DNA of 64,000 nucleotides from the NCBI GenBank assembly GCA_965242535.1, contig OZ251458.1, positions 3,410,001-3,474,000 of the forward strand, given 5' to 3'. Below are positions 8,446-17,714 of the stretch, piece after piece. Position numbers and translations under genes: made by a program. Position 1 is the first letter of the stretch; each line of letters opens with the position of its first letter. The DNA is from VXRD01 sp965242535 (GTDB lineage: Bacteria; Latescibacterota; UBA2968). The notes below the pieces were generated by a model. The model saw nothing but the letters and a program-made list of their open reading frames with translations, was not told the DNA's origin and did not search any database.

Positions 8446-9987
8446 ATGAAACCGTGTTTTGAATATTATCGGGCGTTGCGAAAAGAGATGGATGCTTGGT
8501 TGGATCAAAGCAGGCGCATGGATCCGCCGAGCAGGCATGGCGGGGGCGAGGACGAGGCGAATTATTCGCTGGCGTGGTTCCCGCACTATCTCATCACCGG
8601 CAACGAGGGCGTGCGCGAGCATTTTGAACATCTGCGCGACATGCTGGCCGGGTGGGTGGAACGGGATTGCCTGCACGGTTATGAACCCGAAGCCGAAGCC
8701 CATCACGGCACCGAGCCGTTTCTCCTGTTTTTGCCGCGCTATTTGGGCTTGTTTCCCAACGATGAAAAAGCCGCCGCCCTGTTGGAAGACGCCGCCGAAC
8801 ACATCGGCAACTGGGTCGCGGGCATTCCCGAGTGGTTCGACTGGGCGCGCAACCGGTTTTACGGCTACTACATCGGCACGCGCACGGTGGGGCGAAACGA
8901 TGGGTACGACAGCGAAATCGCCGAGCACTTCCGCTTTGTCCACATCGCCTTGGCCGCGCACCGCATGACGGGCGATGACCGGTATTTGGACTGGGCCTTG
9001 CAATACGGCAAGCGGCGGGCCAAGATGCTCGTCGCCGCGCCCGATGGCCCCCTGCCTTTGGCTTGGGATGCAGAGGGCAACCCGATGTTTTCAAAACGGG
9101 CCACGGAAAAACAAAAAAGGGCGGCGCAAGCCGGGCACCACGTTCCGGGCGATCCGCTCGTGGGCGTGGAAGTCCTGCTGGCGTCGGGCGTCATCTACGC
9201 GCTGGGCGATCTGTTTCAGGCGTCGGGCGATGCGGTCTTTCACCGCGCGGCGCGGCGGATTGCCGAGCCGATGGTCGATCAGTTGCGCGACCCGTATGCG
9301 GACCCTGGCGCGGCGGCGATTTCGCATTTTCGCAGGCAATTTGCCGACGCCTCGCTCGATTCGGCGATTCGGGCGCAAATCATGCGGTTTCCAGCCGAGC
9401 AAAAAGGCGAACGGGCCATGGTCTTTCCGCAGGCGCGCAGGCGCGATTGGCCAGGCGTGGGCAAGCGCAACGATATGACGTATTGGGGAATTTGGCATGG
9501 CGATGGCTCTGTAACGCCAACCACCGAACCGAGCACCGCGGCGTTGACCCTGGCCTATCAGGTGACGGGCGATGAGGGCTATGCCGCACGGGCACTCAAG
9601 CAGGCGGTCAGTAAGCTGGCGATGGCGCGGCGGGTGTTGCGCGGGGGGCGCGAACACGCCGATATGGGCGGCGCGATTTGTTCGACAGCCGCAGGGCACG
9701 GGCGCAACTGGGGCATCGGCGCGGTGACCGGGTGTTATGGCCCGTTGCTTTTGGGCACGCGAGAATTAACGGGCAAGGTGACGCCGACAATCGAGGTGCG
9801 ACAAGCCGATGGAAGGCCCGGTGTTCCCGATCAAATTCTCCCGCTGGTGACGCATTCTAATACAGAGGTGGACGGCGTGAAGTTTTACAACGGCGGCGAT
9901 TCCGAGGTCGCATTTTCGTGGCGATTTGAAAACGCGGACTGGCGGGATGTGACGGTGGGAGCACGTCAGGTCATCGCCGAGGGATAA
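8446..9987 (+). CDS. Six-hairpin-type glycosidase-like protein
   Basis: A 513-residue protein with repeated helical hairpins and aromatic patches such as PEWFDWARNRFYGYYIG, typical of (alpha/alpha)6-barrel glycosidases and lyases. Other blocks are GTEPFLLFLPRYLGLF and GGAICSTAAGHGRNWGIGAVTGCYG. No signal peptide is apparent. Two adjacent ATG codons are possible; GGAGG lies only two bases before the first, so the second (8446) is better spaced. A clear promoter lies upstream. I cannot name a GH family; the assignment rests on overall character, so the function is an inference. Confidence 0.6.
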   Translation: MKPCFEYYRALRKEMDAWLDQSRRMDPPSRHGGGEDEANYSLAWFPHYLITGNEGVREHFEHLRDMLAGWVERDCLHGYEPEAEAHHGTEPFLLFLPRYLGLFPNDEKAAALLEDAAEHIGNWVAGIPEWFDWARNRFYGYYIGTRTVGRNDGYDSEIAEHFRFVHIALAAHRMTGDDRYLDWALQYGKRRAKMLVAAPDGPLPLAWDAEGNPMFSKRATEKQKRAAQAGHHVPGDPLVGVEVLLASGVIYALGDLFQASGDAVFHRAARRIAEPMVDQLRDPYADPGAAAISHFRRQFADASLDSAIRAQIMRFPAEQKGERAMVFPQARRRDWPGVGKRNDMTYWGIWHGDGSVTPTTEPSTAALTLAYQVTGDEGYAARALKQAVSKLAMARRVLRGGREHADMGGAICSTAAGHGRNWGIGAVTGCYGPLLLGTRELTGKVTPTIEVRQADGRPGVPDQILPLVTHSNTEVDGVKFYNGGDSEVAFSWRFENADWRDVTVGARQVIAEG

Positions 9988-10066
9988 CCCACGCGCTTCT
10001 CCGACACACTTATCGCCAAGAGAGGCGAGTTCCCAACTTTATTCGCTTATTAAAGAGGCAAACAGA

Positions 10067-10307
10067 ATGAACGAATCGGCAATCCGACTCCATATCGAGC
10101 CATTGGCCGAAGGTGGCTTTCTCGCCACGAGTCCCGATGTCCCGGGCTTGGTTGCGGAAGGACGTAGTGTCACCGAGGCCGCCGAGATTGCACAAGGGCT
10201 CACGCAAAATTGCAGAGTCGTGCATTGAACACGGCGGCCCACTTCCCCGCGCATTGGCGATCCTCCCAAAGCGCATGGATCTGCTGGTACCCGTCAGTGT
10301 GCCGTAA
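10067..10307 (+). pseudogene. hicB: hicB-like antitoxin, frameshifted
   Basis: The first frame encodes MNESAIRLHIEPLAEGGF and LATSPDVPGLVAEGRSVTEA, a typical HicB N-terminal domain, but stops at 10228. The expected continuation KIAESCIEHGGPLPRALAIL is found in another frame and runs to a stop at 10307. A one-base indel near 10200 therefore breaks the gene. HicB normally neutralises the HicA mRNA interferase encoded next door. The order hicB-hicA here, with overlapping TAATG, fits one of the two known arrangements. Confidence 0.75.
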
Positions 10308-10396
10308 TGGGACGACTCGCTGGGTTCAAGTACCGAGATGTTGCTCGACGCCTGCAACATTTTGGCTATGGGTTCGACTTTCTCGGGGCTCGTTAG
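10307..10396 (+). pseudogene. hicA: hicA-like toxin fragment
   Basis: MGRLAGFKYRDVARRLQHFG then YGFDF is a clear HicA N-terminus, the double-stranded-RNA-binding-like domain of an mRNA interferase. The frame stops after 29 codons, before the catalytic histidine region, which I cannot find intact downstream. The ATG overlaps the hicB stop by one base. From 10397 to 10493 the sequence is probably more remnant; no gene is supported. Confidence 0.65.
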
Positions 10397-10493
10397 GTAC
10401 TCGTCTGACGAAATCATCGAGGAACTCTCGCGCCGGGAGATCGGTTGCCGAACAAGACGCGCTAGCAGATGTCTTTGAACCGGAGATTACACC

Positions 10494-10973
10494 ATGCGTT
10501 TCTTCAACACCGCCGGTCCCATCATGACGGATATTCACTATTGCGTCCCACCATTGGAACGGATCGACCTCGACGAGGTCCTGATGCTGATTCAGCAACA
10601 AAAATACTTCGTCATGTACGCGCCTCGGCAAACGGGCAAGACGTCTGCCCTGCTGGCGTTGATGGACGAACTGAACGGCAACCGGCGGTATCGCTGTTTG
10701 TACATAAATGTGGAGATCGGCCAGTCCGCACGCGAGGATGTGGGGGCCGCTATGCGGGCCATACTGAGTCAGTTGGCTTCGCGGGCGGAATGCTTTCTCG
10801 GTGATCGGGTCGTCAAAAAGGTCTGGCGCGAAGCCTTTGAGGCGGGCGATCCACAACGCATTACCACAAAGACGCCGCCGAAAAATCGTGGGACGCAGTG
10901 CTCGACTTGTTCGCCCGCGCGCTCAAAAGCGGTTTTTAGCAAACGGGCGAAACCCGCTATGTCGCCGCGGTAA
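10494..10973 (+). pseudogene. ATP-binding protein (AAA), truncated and frameshifted
   Basis: The first 120 residues match the common AAA family that begins MRFFNTAGP and contains HYCVPPLERIDLDEV and the Walker A motif APRQTGKTSALL. The expected ~500-residue protein is not present. After about residue 122 the sequence loses similarity, and a different frame reads DAVLDLFARALKSG then, after a TAG stop, TGETRYVAAVISFADN, apparently the tail of another gene. I read this as an internal deletion joining two remnants. Unlikely to be functional. Confidence 0.7.
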
Positions 10974-11013
10974 TCTCTTTCGCGGATAATTCGATTCGGG
11001 CGAGGCTATCAAT

Positions 11014-12231
11014 ATGAAAATTGTAAAAATCAAACTATCGAATTTTAAGAGTTTTGATGAACTGGAGATTCGCTTGGGCGATTTCAACTTGTTGGTCGGC
11101 GCCAATGCTTCGGGAAAATCCAACTTCGTTCAAGCCTTCCAATTTTTGAGAGATATCGTCAACCATGGATTGGAAGATGCCATCTCGATTCAGGGCGGGG
11201 CAGAGTATTTGCAAAATCTAAAACTCGCGCAGTCTCGCCCCCTTTTTCATGTGATTATGCGGGGTGATGCGAAGTGGTTTTGGCCCTTAGACTCCGACAA
11301 ACCCCATGTCACAATCCAGGAGATAGATTATGAATTTTCTTTGAAATTTGGCGAAAAAGGATATGAATACGCGGTTGATCGAGACAAAATAACGTTGACC
11401 TATTCCAGTGAAGATGTTGTCGAGAGATTTAGCGTCACGCTTTTCAACCGCGATGGCAAACTCGGCATAGAATCGACGAATCCCGATATAGAATCTGCAT
11501 TCCCCTTTGATGGCATGCCAATTTCACGAGAACCGCCCGAGGCCGACAAAAAAACGCTCTTGATAGAATTTCCTCTCCTCGGTCTGTACGCACAACCCGC
11601 TTTGGATTGGTTGAGCAACATCGGTGTCTATGACTTTGATCCCAAATTGCCCAAGCGATCCACGCCTATAACGGGTTCGTCAGAATTGGCGATGGACGGT
11701 GGCAATTTGGCTATCGTTTTGAACAGGGTCATCAGCGATGAAGAATCCAAGCGCGTGTTCCTCAATTTGTCTCGGGATCTCTTGCCGTTCCTACGCGATG
11801 TAGGTGTGGAAAAGGTCGCCGATAAGTCCGTGTTCTTCAAGTTGCGAGAAAAATACGCTGAAGAGACAGATCTGCCAGCCTCTCTAATTTCCGATGGCAC
11901 CATCAACATGACGGCGTTAATCGTCGCGCTCTACTTTCAGCAGAAACGACTGTCCATCATAGAAGAACCCGAGCGGAACATCCATCCGTACTTAATTTCA
12001 AAGGTGATGACCATGTTTCGGGAAGCATCTCAGAAGAATCAAATCATCGCAACCACGCATAGCCCCGAAATGGTTAAGCACGCAGATTTGGATCATATCC
12101 TGTTGGTGACGAGAGATGAGGAGGGGTTTTCCAAGATCACAAAGCCAGCCGACAGCGATCAAATCAAAATCTTCTTGGAAAACGAAATGGGCCTTGACGA
12201 TTTATTCGTTCAGAATTTGTTGGAGGTATAG
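11014..12231 (+). CDS. AAA ATPase of the OLD/RecF-like class (AAA_21 type)
   Basis: A 405-residue SMC-like ATPase. The N-terminus MKIVKIKLSNFKSFDELEIR leads into Walker A VGANASGKSN at about residues 29-37. The C-terminal half carries SLISDGTINMTALIVALYFQ (signature region), Walker B LSIIEEPERNIHPYL and the switch ATTHSPEMV. The downstream partner encodes a TOPRIM-like protein starting one base after this stop. ATPase plus TOPRIM pairs occur in OLD-like and AbiL/RloAB-like anti-phage systems, so a defense role is a reasonable inference. The ATPase itself appears intact. Confidence 0.85.
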   Translation: MKIVKIKLSNFKSFDELEIRLGDFNLLVGANASGKSNFVQAFQFLRDIVNHGLEDAISIQGGAEYLQNLKLAQSRPLFHVIMRGDAKWFWPLDSDKPHVTIQEIDYEFSLKFGEKGYEYAVDRDKITLTYSSEDVVERFSVTLFNRDGKLGIESTNPDIESAFPFDGMPISREPPEADKKTLLIEFPLLGLYAQPALDWLSNIGVYDFDPKLPKRSTPITGSSELAMDGGNLAIVLNRVISDEESKRVFLNLSRDLLPFLRDVGVEKVADKSVFFKLREKYAEETDLPASLISDGTINMTALIVALYFQQKRLSIIEEPERNIHPYLISKVMTMFREASQKNQIIATTHSPEMVKHADLDHILLVTRDEEGFSKITKPADSDQIKIFLENEMGLDDLFVQNLLEV

Positions 12232-12232
12232 A

Positions 12233-12765
12233 TTGGCGTATCGAAGGCTTTTTATATTTTTGGAAGGCGATGATGATGAGCGATTTTTTGATCGCGTCAT
12301 CAAGCCCATGTACGAACGAATTTACGATCATGTTCAGTTTTCGCAGTACAGTCAGATGAAGCGGAAAACGGTGAATAATTTTCTGCGAAGTATCAATGCC
12401 ATGCGGGCTGAATACCTTTTTGTCTCAGATTTGGACGAGTCCCCATGTGTAACCGCCAAGAAAGCACGGCTTGCATCCGAGTTTGAGAAGTTATCCGAGG
12501 ATCGCATTTTGATCGTGTGCAAGGAAATTGAAAGTTGGTATCTCGCTGGCCTCAATGATGAGGGTTGTCGGCAAATCAGAATACCGCCGAGTTACGACAC
12601 AGATCGCATTTCAAAAGAACAGTTTAACGGTATGATGCCCAAAAATTCGCTTCGAGAATAGATTTCATGCAAGAGATCATGAAGGTATTTGATCGAGAAA
12701 CAGCGTTGGCGAAGAACGCCTCTTTTGGGTACTTTACGCGGAAATGCGAAGGAAAAACGCGATAA
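12233..12765 (+). pseudogene. TOPRIM-like partner of the ATPase, with a 3' frameshift
   Basis: Translation probably begins at a TTG at 12233 behind GGAGG. RLFIFLEGDDDERFFD and FVSDLDESPCV give the E...DxD pattern of a TOPRIM nuclease domain, and KEIESWYLAGL is typical of such small partners. The frame stops at 12661 (142 residues), but the natural ending IDFMQEIMKVFDRETALAKN, SFGYFTRKC continues in another frame to 12765. One indel near 12645-12658 separates them. The TOPRIM core is complete, so partial activity cannot be excluded, or the shift may be an assembly error. Confidence 0.65.
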
Positions 12766-12780
12766 CTTATACCGATGTAT

Positions 12781-12800
12781 GGGCGTAAAATTTTACGCCC
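12781..12800. repeat. 20 bp perfect palindrome, copy 2
   Basis: GGGCGTAAAATTTTACGCCC is a perfect inverted repeat. It lies 16 bases after the end of the TOPRIM-like gene and 20 bases ahead of a terminator-like hairpin. The surrounding bases ATG and CAT extend the symmetry. Confidence 0.85.
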
Positions 12801-12821
12801 ATACCTTTTGGTATGAGATGC

Positions 12822-12857
12822 AAAAATCCCGATGGCCTTTTGGTCACCGGGATTTTT
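12822..12857 (+). terminator. Rho-independent terminator-like hairpin
   Basis: AAAAATCCC at 12822-12830 pairs with GGGATTTTT at 12849-12857 with a mostly paired inner GATGGCC / GGTCACC and a TTTT loop. It would end transcription of the ATPase/TOPRIM pair. Confidence 0.65.
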
Positions 12858-12899
12858 GGTTTTGGGATGTTGAGAATCGACAATTCGCTTTTGGCTTTG

Positions 12900-13258
12900 C
12901 TAACGGCGTGCTCCGCGTGTCGCTATCGGTTCCGCTAACTAGTTGAATGGCCTTCTCACCGTTTTCTTTGGCTGGGCGAGCACCTGTCTCGGGCCTTATA
13001 GGGTCTGGGGACAAGGGCACGGGGGCCTGTCCCTACGCGATGGGCTTTTTGGGCGATTGAGCAAGATTCCGAGCATTCCAGCAAGGACAGGCACGGGGCC
13101 TGTCCCTACGGGGGATTGAGGACCGCGACAGCGGGTGGGCGCGTGCGGTTGTCTGGCAAGTACGAGCACGGGGCCTGTCTCTACGATGGGGGCAGGTGGC
13201 CGGACTACTGATCCCTTGGATCGGGATAGCCCGTTTGCCTTCTCCCCTCTCCCCTCTC
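12900..13258. other. Spacer with three REP-like palindromes, no gene seen
   Basis: This stretch holds copies of the GGACAGGCACGGGGCCTGTCC family at about 13013-13036, 13083-13110 and 13165-13186. The last copies are degenerate. No coding potential was recognised on either strand. Confidence 0.6.
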
Positions 13259-14060
13259 CTAATTGATGATGCGCTTGCCCGCCAAGCCGTCCAAGACTTC
13301 CAAGCAACACGGTCGCCTGTGGTTTTGGGTTCTCAAATCGCGCAAATACGCTTCCCATTCACCATCTCTTTTGAGACGCTTTAGGGTGTCTCGCACCTCG
13401 CGCAAATAATCGCCTGCTTCCCGATAGCCGGAAACTTGGACGCTGCTGATCGCAACCTCGGCCTGCGCTTTCCAGATTTCGATGGCGCGATTGGGATATT
13501 CTTCTTTGATCGCCTGGGCTACATCGAGCGGCAGTGTATGAGCATAGCCCCAGTGGGAGCCGAGCGTACCACTTCAAGACCTCGGTTGGCTTTTGTTCTG
13601 CGATGGCAATGTGGATCAAGACCTGGGTACTGGGTCCCTTTGAGGGCTGAATGTCTTTTTGAAATCCCGTCGCTGGCAAAGGCCATTTGCTATCGGGTTC
13701 TCCCTTCCGCTTTCGGCCCTGTGTTCGCGGCAAGTGCCCCGTTTCTAGAAAGTAGCGCGCCCGGGCTTTGACCGTTGCCGCTGTGCCCGCGTCGACTTTG
13801 CGTGCGGCCTCGCATAGTGGTTGAAAGGCGGATAGCGAGGGCTGTTCGAAAAATTCGTCCGCATAAAAGGCCGCCGCGCTGAGATGGTCGCCGGTTTTTT
13901 CCCGAATGGTACGCGGATAGTCCTTGAGTCTAGCGCAGGTGCCACGGTGATGGGGATTCGCGTTCGCAATGGCCTTGCGGCACCAGTTTTCGGCGGCTTC
14001 AAAGCGTTTTTCCTCGATCAAAAGGGCGATGAGGTCGGCGTATTCCCCGGTGATCTCGGC
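13259..14060 (-). pseudogene. C-terminal remnant of a TPR/SWIM-type protein, frameshifted
   Basis: Reading on the minus strand, YEREAEITGEYADLIALL leads into IEEKRFEAAENWCRKAI and AAFYADEFFEQPSL, and further on VLIHIAIAEQKPTEVLKWYA. These helical repeats resemble the C-terminal part of a large SWIM zinc-finger/TPR-like family. Near 13550 the frame changes: the expected EEYPNRAIEIWKAQAEVAIS and YLREVRDTLKRLKRDGEWEA follow in another frame to a stop at 13259. The N-terminal part is missing. So the gene is both truncated and frameshifted. The family name is tentative. Confidence 0.6.
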
Positions 14061-14310
14061 TTCTCGTTCATACAGGGGAACGATGCTCCTTATTTGGCCG
14101 CTTACCGGACATATTCCCCTCCGTTTAGCGATCGCTTTTTTTGTTTATTTTGGGCCGCGGTCACACGCCTCCGCCTCGTGTGTCTCGTGGCCCCTGTGTC
14201 GCATCGCCACAGCATGCTTTTGTGGTTACTCGCGTTTCTTTCGATAAGCACGGGGCCTGTCCCTACGGGTGATGGGAGCAGGATGGCCTTCTCCCCGTCC
14301 CATCTTTTGG

Positions 14311-15156
14311 TCAAGGCAAGATATCTGCGGTCAACCTGTCCGGTTGCGCTGGATCGCAGGCCCATAGCGATTGGGGATCGCATGCCCGAGGGGCCTGCGG
14401 CGGGTGGTCTGGCAATGTCCAATCGGGGTTGTACTCCTGGATCAGGACAGCGACATTGCGGTGGGCAATTCGCTCTTTCAAATCGTCATCGCAGTCGGCA
14501 TCTTCAATGACCCGTTGGAGAAAGCGATAGTCGTAATACGGCAAATCCGCGCCGAAGATCAACCGCTCTCGTCCGACTTTATCGGCGAACCATTTGAAGT
14601 CCCATGCGGAACCCCGGCCATCCGGATACTGGACGACCTCGAACCAGAGATTGTCGTGCCGCGCCAAATTCTCAGCCGCCCAGGTGCTGGCGTGTACGAT
14701 AAACCGCGCCTGGGGAAATAGCTGCGCGGTGCGGTGCATCCGTTTGTCGTGCCAGTGCAAATTGCACAGGCCGTTTCGCGCGGCGGCGACCTCTATCATC
14801 GGAAGCACTTCTTCCTTCATCGGGGGGTGTCCGACCAAGCCGACCAGCCCGAGATCGTCTATCGCCTTTTCCGCCTCATCGATTCCGCGTTCCCCAAAGC
14901 GCGGCTCGATCAGGGCCAGGCCGATGGGAAACACGTTTGGAAAAGCTTTGCACGCCCGCGCAATGGCTTCGTTCTGTTCTCGAATATCTCGAATCCCCCG
15001 CGCGATTGGACTGCCCACGGCGGTCGGCATTGAAATGGCCGCGTGAATCCCGGTCTCGGCGAATCGGGACAAACACATTTGTGCATTTTGCCCCACGGCG
15101 GGCACGCGGTCAATGGTGCGTCCGATGTGGTTGTGACAACATATATACGGTCTCAT
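14311..15156 (-). CDS. Amidohydrolase (amidohydrolase-2 / ACMSD-like TIM barrel)
   Basis: A 281-residue TIM-barrel hydrolase. The N-terminal metal motif is CCHNHIGRT (H-x-H), followed by GLALIEPRFGERG, LVGHPPMKEEVLPM, CNLHWHDKRMHRTAQLFPQ, and the C-terminal FGADLPYYDYRFL with the conserved Asp. This family hydrolyses or decarboxylates small cyclic acids and lactones. The start MRPYIC is behind AAAGGAG. It stands alone between a decayed region and an interspersed repeat. Substrate unknown; a lactonase role in sugar-acid catabolism would fit the neighbourhood. Confidence 0.85.
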   Translation of the reverse strand: MRPYICCHNHIGRTIDRVPAVGQNAQMCLSRFAETGIHAAISMPTAVGSPIARGIRDIREQNEAIARACKAFPNVFPIGLALIEPRFGERGIDEAEKAIDDLGLVGLVGHPPMKEEVLPMIEVAAARNGLCNLHWHDKRMHRTAQLFPQARFIVHASTWAAENLARHDNLWFEVVQYPDGRGSAWDFKWFADKVGRERLIFGADLPYYDYRFLQRVIEDADCDDDLKERIAHRNVAVLIQEYNPDWTLPDHPPQAPRACDPQSLWACDPAQPDRLTADILP

Positions 15157-15349
15157 GACACTCCTTTCGAATTTGCAGAAGGAGACATATTTGGATAGAT
15201 TCGCCTTCGCGTCGAAGCGCGAATGGACGCTTACGGGAATGTTTATGATTTCGCGTGCCTCGCGGATTTTGGTCAATATTAGGCTAAGATAAAATTCGGG
15301 CAACTTAAAATCAAATCGGCATGAGTACTCCTTCAACTCAGTACCTGCA

Positions 15350-15730
15350 CTGCTCGCTTTTCTAAAACGTTTGGTCCAAAAGCATCGTGGGTTGCCTTCG
15401 ATGCGTTGGCTACGCCTGTGCCTACGGCGTGCGGCGACCTACTTTTTGTCAACAGAGAAGACGCGAATAAGCGTCTGAAGAAAAGTAGGCGAGCGGGGTA
15501 CAACTGCCCAAGCAGTTTAAGCGCTTTTGTAATCGCACGATATACACCAGCCTGCAAGGTGGGTTGCAAAATAGATGTTGGTTGCCAGACGGACTTGCGC
15601 GCTGTGCCTGATGGCTTTAGCGGATGGTCTTTTGGGATGGCATGTTGGGCGATGGCTCGTTTGATGTACGGCATTACGTCCGGCACGCTCTTAAAAAATT
15701 GAAATCCCGAATTATTTAATTTACAGAGTA
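15350..15730 (+). repeat. ~400 bp interspersed repeat, copy A
   Basis: Starting at GCTCGCTTTTCTAAAACG and containing GGCGACCTACTTTTTGTCAA, GGCGAGCGGGGTACAACTGC, GACGGACTTGCGCGCTGTG and GCGATGGCTCG, this segment matches copy B (18109-18460, inverted) and copy C (61470-61840). It ends near TTAATTTACAGAGTA at 15716-15730, a motif also found beside copies B and C. Open frames across it are not conserved between copies, so it is unlikely to be a gene. Confidence 0.8.
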
Positions 15731-15771
15731 CTAAACTTCCCCTTGTATCTTCTTTGCCCCAAAAAACGGTC

Positions 15772-16617
15772 TCAGCACGTCACCCCGAGTTGATCGCCGC
15801 CGTAGATGGCTAGGCGTTCTTGGGTGGTCAGCGCGATAGCACTTTCAGGGCGATAGTGATATTGCAAGGCCCGGCGGCGATAGGGCGACCGGTTGGGCGG
15901 GCTGCCGTGATGGGTCAAGCCGTGCCAAAACAGGCAACCGCCGGGATCGAGCGGCACGGTGACGCTGTCGGGAACGGCGACATCTGCGTCGCATATTTGC
16001 CAGTCGCGTCGCTTAAAATGCGGGATTGGGCCATGTTGGTTGGAGCCGGGAATGATGTGCAAACACCCATTTTCTTCCGTGGCCGCATCTATCGCAATCC
16101 ACACCCCGACAACCGTGGTGCCGACGGGATAATTGAAATAGGCACAATCTTGGTGCCATGGCTTCTCGCGGCCAATGCGCGGGGGTTTGATCAGCCCCAT
16201 GTCCTGAAAGAGCACGGGCGCGTCGTTCATCATGCGGGCGAGCACAGCGAGGATGTCGGGGTCATACGCGAGGGCAGAGAGGCGGTCGTCGCCATCGACG
16301 AATTTCCAGAGTTTTCGCACGGCATCGCGGCGCGCCTCGCCCTTGAGCGCGGAAAAACACCCGCGTTTGTCGGCTTCGACCTGCAAGCCCTTGAAGTCCG
16401 AATTTTTGCCATCGATGAGGTGCCACATCGCCTGACCCGCCGCTTCAATTTGCCGCGGCGCGAATGCCTGCCGAATGGCGAGATACCCCCGTTCGTGAAA
16501 CCGGGCGATTTGCCGGTCGTCAATATCGGCGAGCGTATCGAGATACTCGGCCCGTTTGCTCGCGCCGTAGAGCGATGGGTCATGGATCTCGATGGATGCG
16601 GGAACGCTTTCTGTCAT
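15772..16617 (-). CDS. Phytanoyl-CoA dioxygenase (PhyH) family protein
   Basis: A 281-residue Fe(II)/2-oxoglutarate dioxygenase. RFHERGYLAIRQAFAP is the usual opening. The iron ligands are in WHQDCAYFNYP (H-x-D) and the distal His in HGLTHHGSPPN, with the 2-oxoglutarate-binding Arg in YRRRALQYHY. GCLHIIPGSNQHGP is also typical. Family members hydroxylate lipids or small molecules; the substrate is unknown. The start MTESVP follows AAGGAG. Upstream lies a GACGGGA tract and then an IS110 element, which may have separated the gene from its original promoter. Confidence 0.92.
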   Translation of the reverse strand: MTESVPASIEIHDPSLYGASKRAEYLDTLADIDDRQIARFHERGYLAIRQAFAPRQIEAAGQAMWHLIDGKNSDFKGLQVEADKRGCFSALKGEARRDAVRKLWKFVDGDDRLSALAYDPDILAVLARMMNDAPVLFQDMGLIKPPRIGREKPWHQDCAYFNYPVGTTVVGVWIAIDAATEENGCLHIIPGSNQHGPIPHFKRRDWQICDADVAVPDSVTVPLDPGGCLFWHGLTHHGSPPNRSPYRRRALQYHYRPESAIALTTQERLAIYGGDQLGVTC

Positions 16618-16635
16618 TGAGATACTCCTTAGAGG

Positions 16636-16697
16636 CGGGGAGAGGTGAGACGGGAGACGGGAGAGGTAAGACGGGAGAGGGAAGACGGGAGATACTC
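16636..16697. repeat. GACGGGAGA tract between PhyH gene and IS110
   Basis: About sixty bases of imperfect GACGGGAGA/GAGAGGTAA units. They read as CCCGTCTC on the coding strand of the PhyH gene 20 bases away. The tract meets the IS110 3' flank at GATACTCTCTTAAAG. Confidence 0.8.
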
Positions 16698-16706
16698 TCT
16701 TAAAGT

Positions 16707-17714
16707 TCAAGGGGTTTGGGGGGTGGTTCGATAGAATTTTTCGCCCTCAAAATCTTGGTCGTGTCGGAACATCCCCCAAATTGAATGCAACAACTTTCGC
16801 ATCACCGCAACGATGGCCTGCAAAGGTTTCTTCCCTCGCTCCATGAGTTTGTCATAGAAGGCTTTGACCCGGGCTTGGTGTCTGCTAGCGACCAGCGCAG
16901 GCATATACAGGGCATGGCGGAGGTACTTATTGCCGGTTTTGGAGATGCGTCTGGCGGGATTGGCGGTTCCGGATTGTCTCGGTTTGGGGTCCAGTCCTGC
17001 GTGTGCGACCCATTGGGCCGGTGTCATATCTTCGGGCAAGAGCGCCACCTCGGCCAAAATTCGCAAGGCACTTTTTTGGGCGATGCCGGGGACGGAACAG
17101 AGGCGTTGATAGGCACGCTGGAGCGTCTCGTCCTGCTCAATCAACTTCAGGGCTTGGGCTTGCAAGTGCTGGATGCGGCGTTTCAGGTGGCGAATATGAA
17201 CCGCAATATCGCGGGCGATAAGGCCGGTGCTACCGATGTGGTAGCCTTGGGCATGGGCGCGGCTGTGCTCGCGGATGATCGCTTGGGTGAGTGGGTTCAC
17301 CCGTCTCATCACCGCTTGCCGTTGCAAGACGCGCTCGCTCGGCGGTTGCCAAGCCACAAAGGGCATGCGCTGGGCATAATCAAGGATCATCACCGCATCG
17401 AGTTTATCCGTCTTGGCGCGTTGCATGCGCGCATGCGCGTAATTGCTCATCGCCTTGGGATTGACAACCATGACTTGCGTGCGGCGGTGATGATGCAAAG
17501 CCAAAGCCACCTGAAGGCTATAAAGCCCCGTCGCTTCGAGGCCGACACAGACGTGCCGCCCGCCCTTGGTCAACGCCTTGAGCAAGCGCTTATGCGCCTG
17601 CGGGGTGTTGTCAAAGGTCATCGGCTTGATGGCTTGCCCCGGTCTAGCCAAGGCAACGTTGAGGGTGCGGGCACTGACATCAATGCCGGCAAATGCGGGT
17701 TGGGATTTCGACAT
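16707..17714 (-). CDS. IS110 family transposase
   Basis: A 335-residue DEDD transposase. The RuvC-like N-terminal domain shows FAGIDVSARTL (D12), CVGLEATGLYS (E60) and AKTDKLDAVMILDYA (D103, D106), the exact DEDD spacing of IS110 enzymes. The C-terminal domain (Transposase_20) begins at LCSVPGIAQKSALRILAEV and includes RRISKTGNKYLRHALYMPAL, with Ser258 the probable recombination nucleophile. IS110 elements are guided by a bridge RNA made from a non-coding end. The ribosome site is AGGAGG. The gene appears intact. Confidence 0.95.
   Translation of the reverse strand: MSKSQPAFAGIDVSARTLNVALARPGQAIKPMTFDNTPQAHKRLLKALTKGGRHVCVGLEATGLYSLQVALALHHHRRTQVMVVNPKAMSNYAHARMQRAKTDKLDAVMILDYAQRMPFVAWQPPSERVLQRQAVMRRVNPLTQAIIREHSRAHAQGYHIGSTGLIARDIAVHIRHLKRRIQHLQAQALKLIEQDETLQRAYQRLCSVPGIAQKSALRILAEVALLPEDMTPAQWVAHAGLDPKPRQSGTANPARRISKTGNKYLRHALYMPALVASRHQARVKAFYDKLMERGKKPLQAIVAVMRKLLHSIWGMFRHDQDFEGEKFYRTTPQTP

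Noticed and set aside
15333..15686. A 117-residue minus-strand frame in repeat copy A
   Set aside because: The corresponding frame is not kept in copies B and C, so it is an accidental translation of the repeat.
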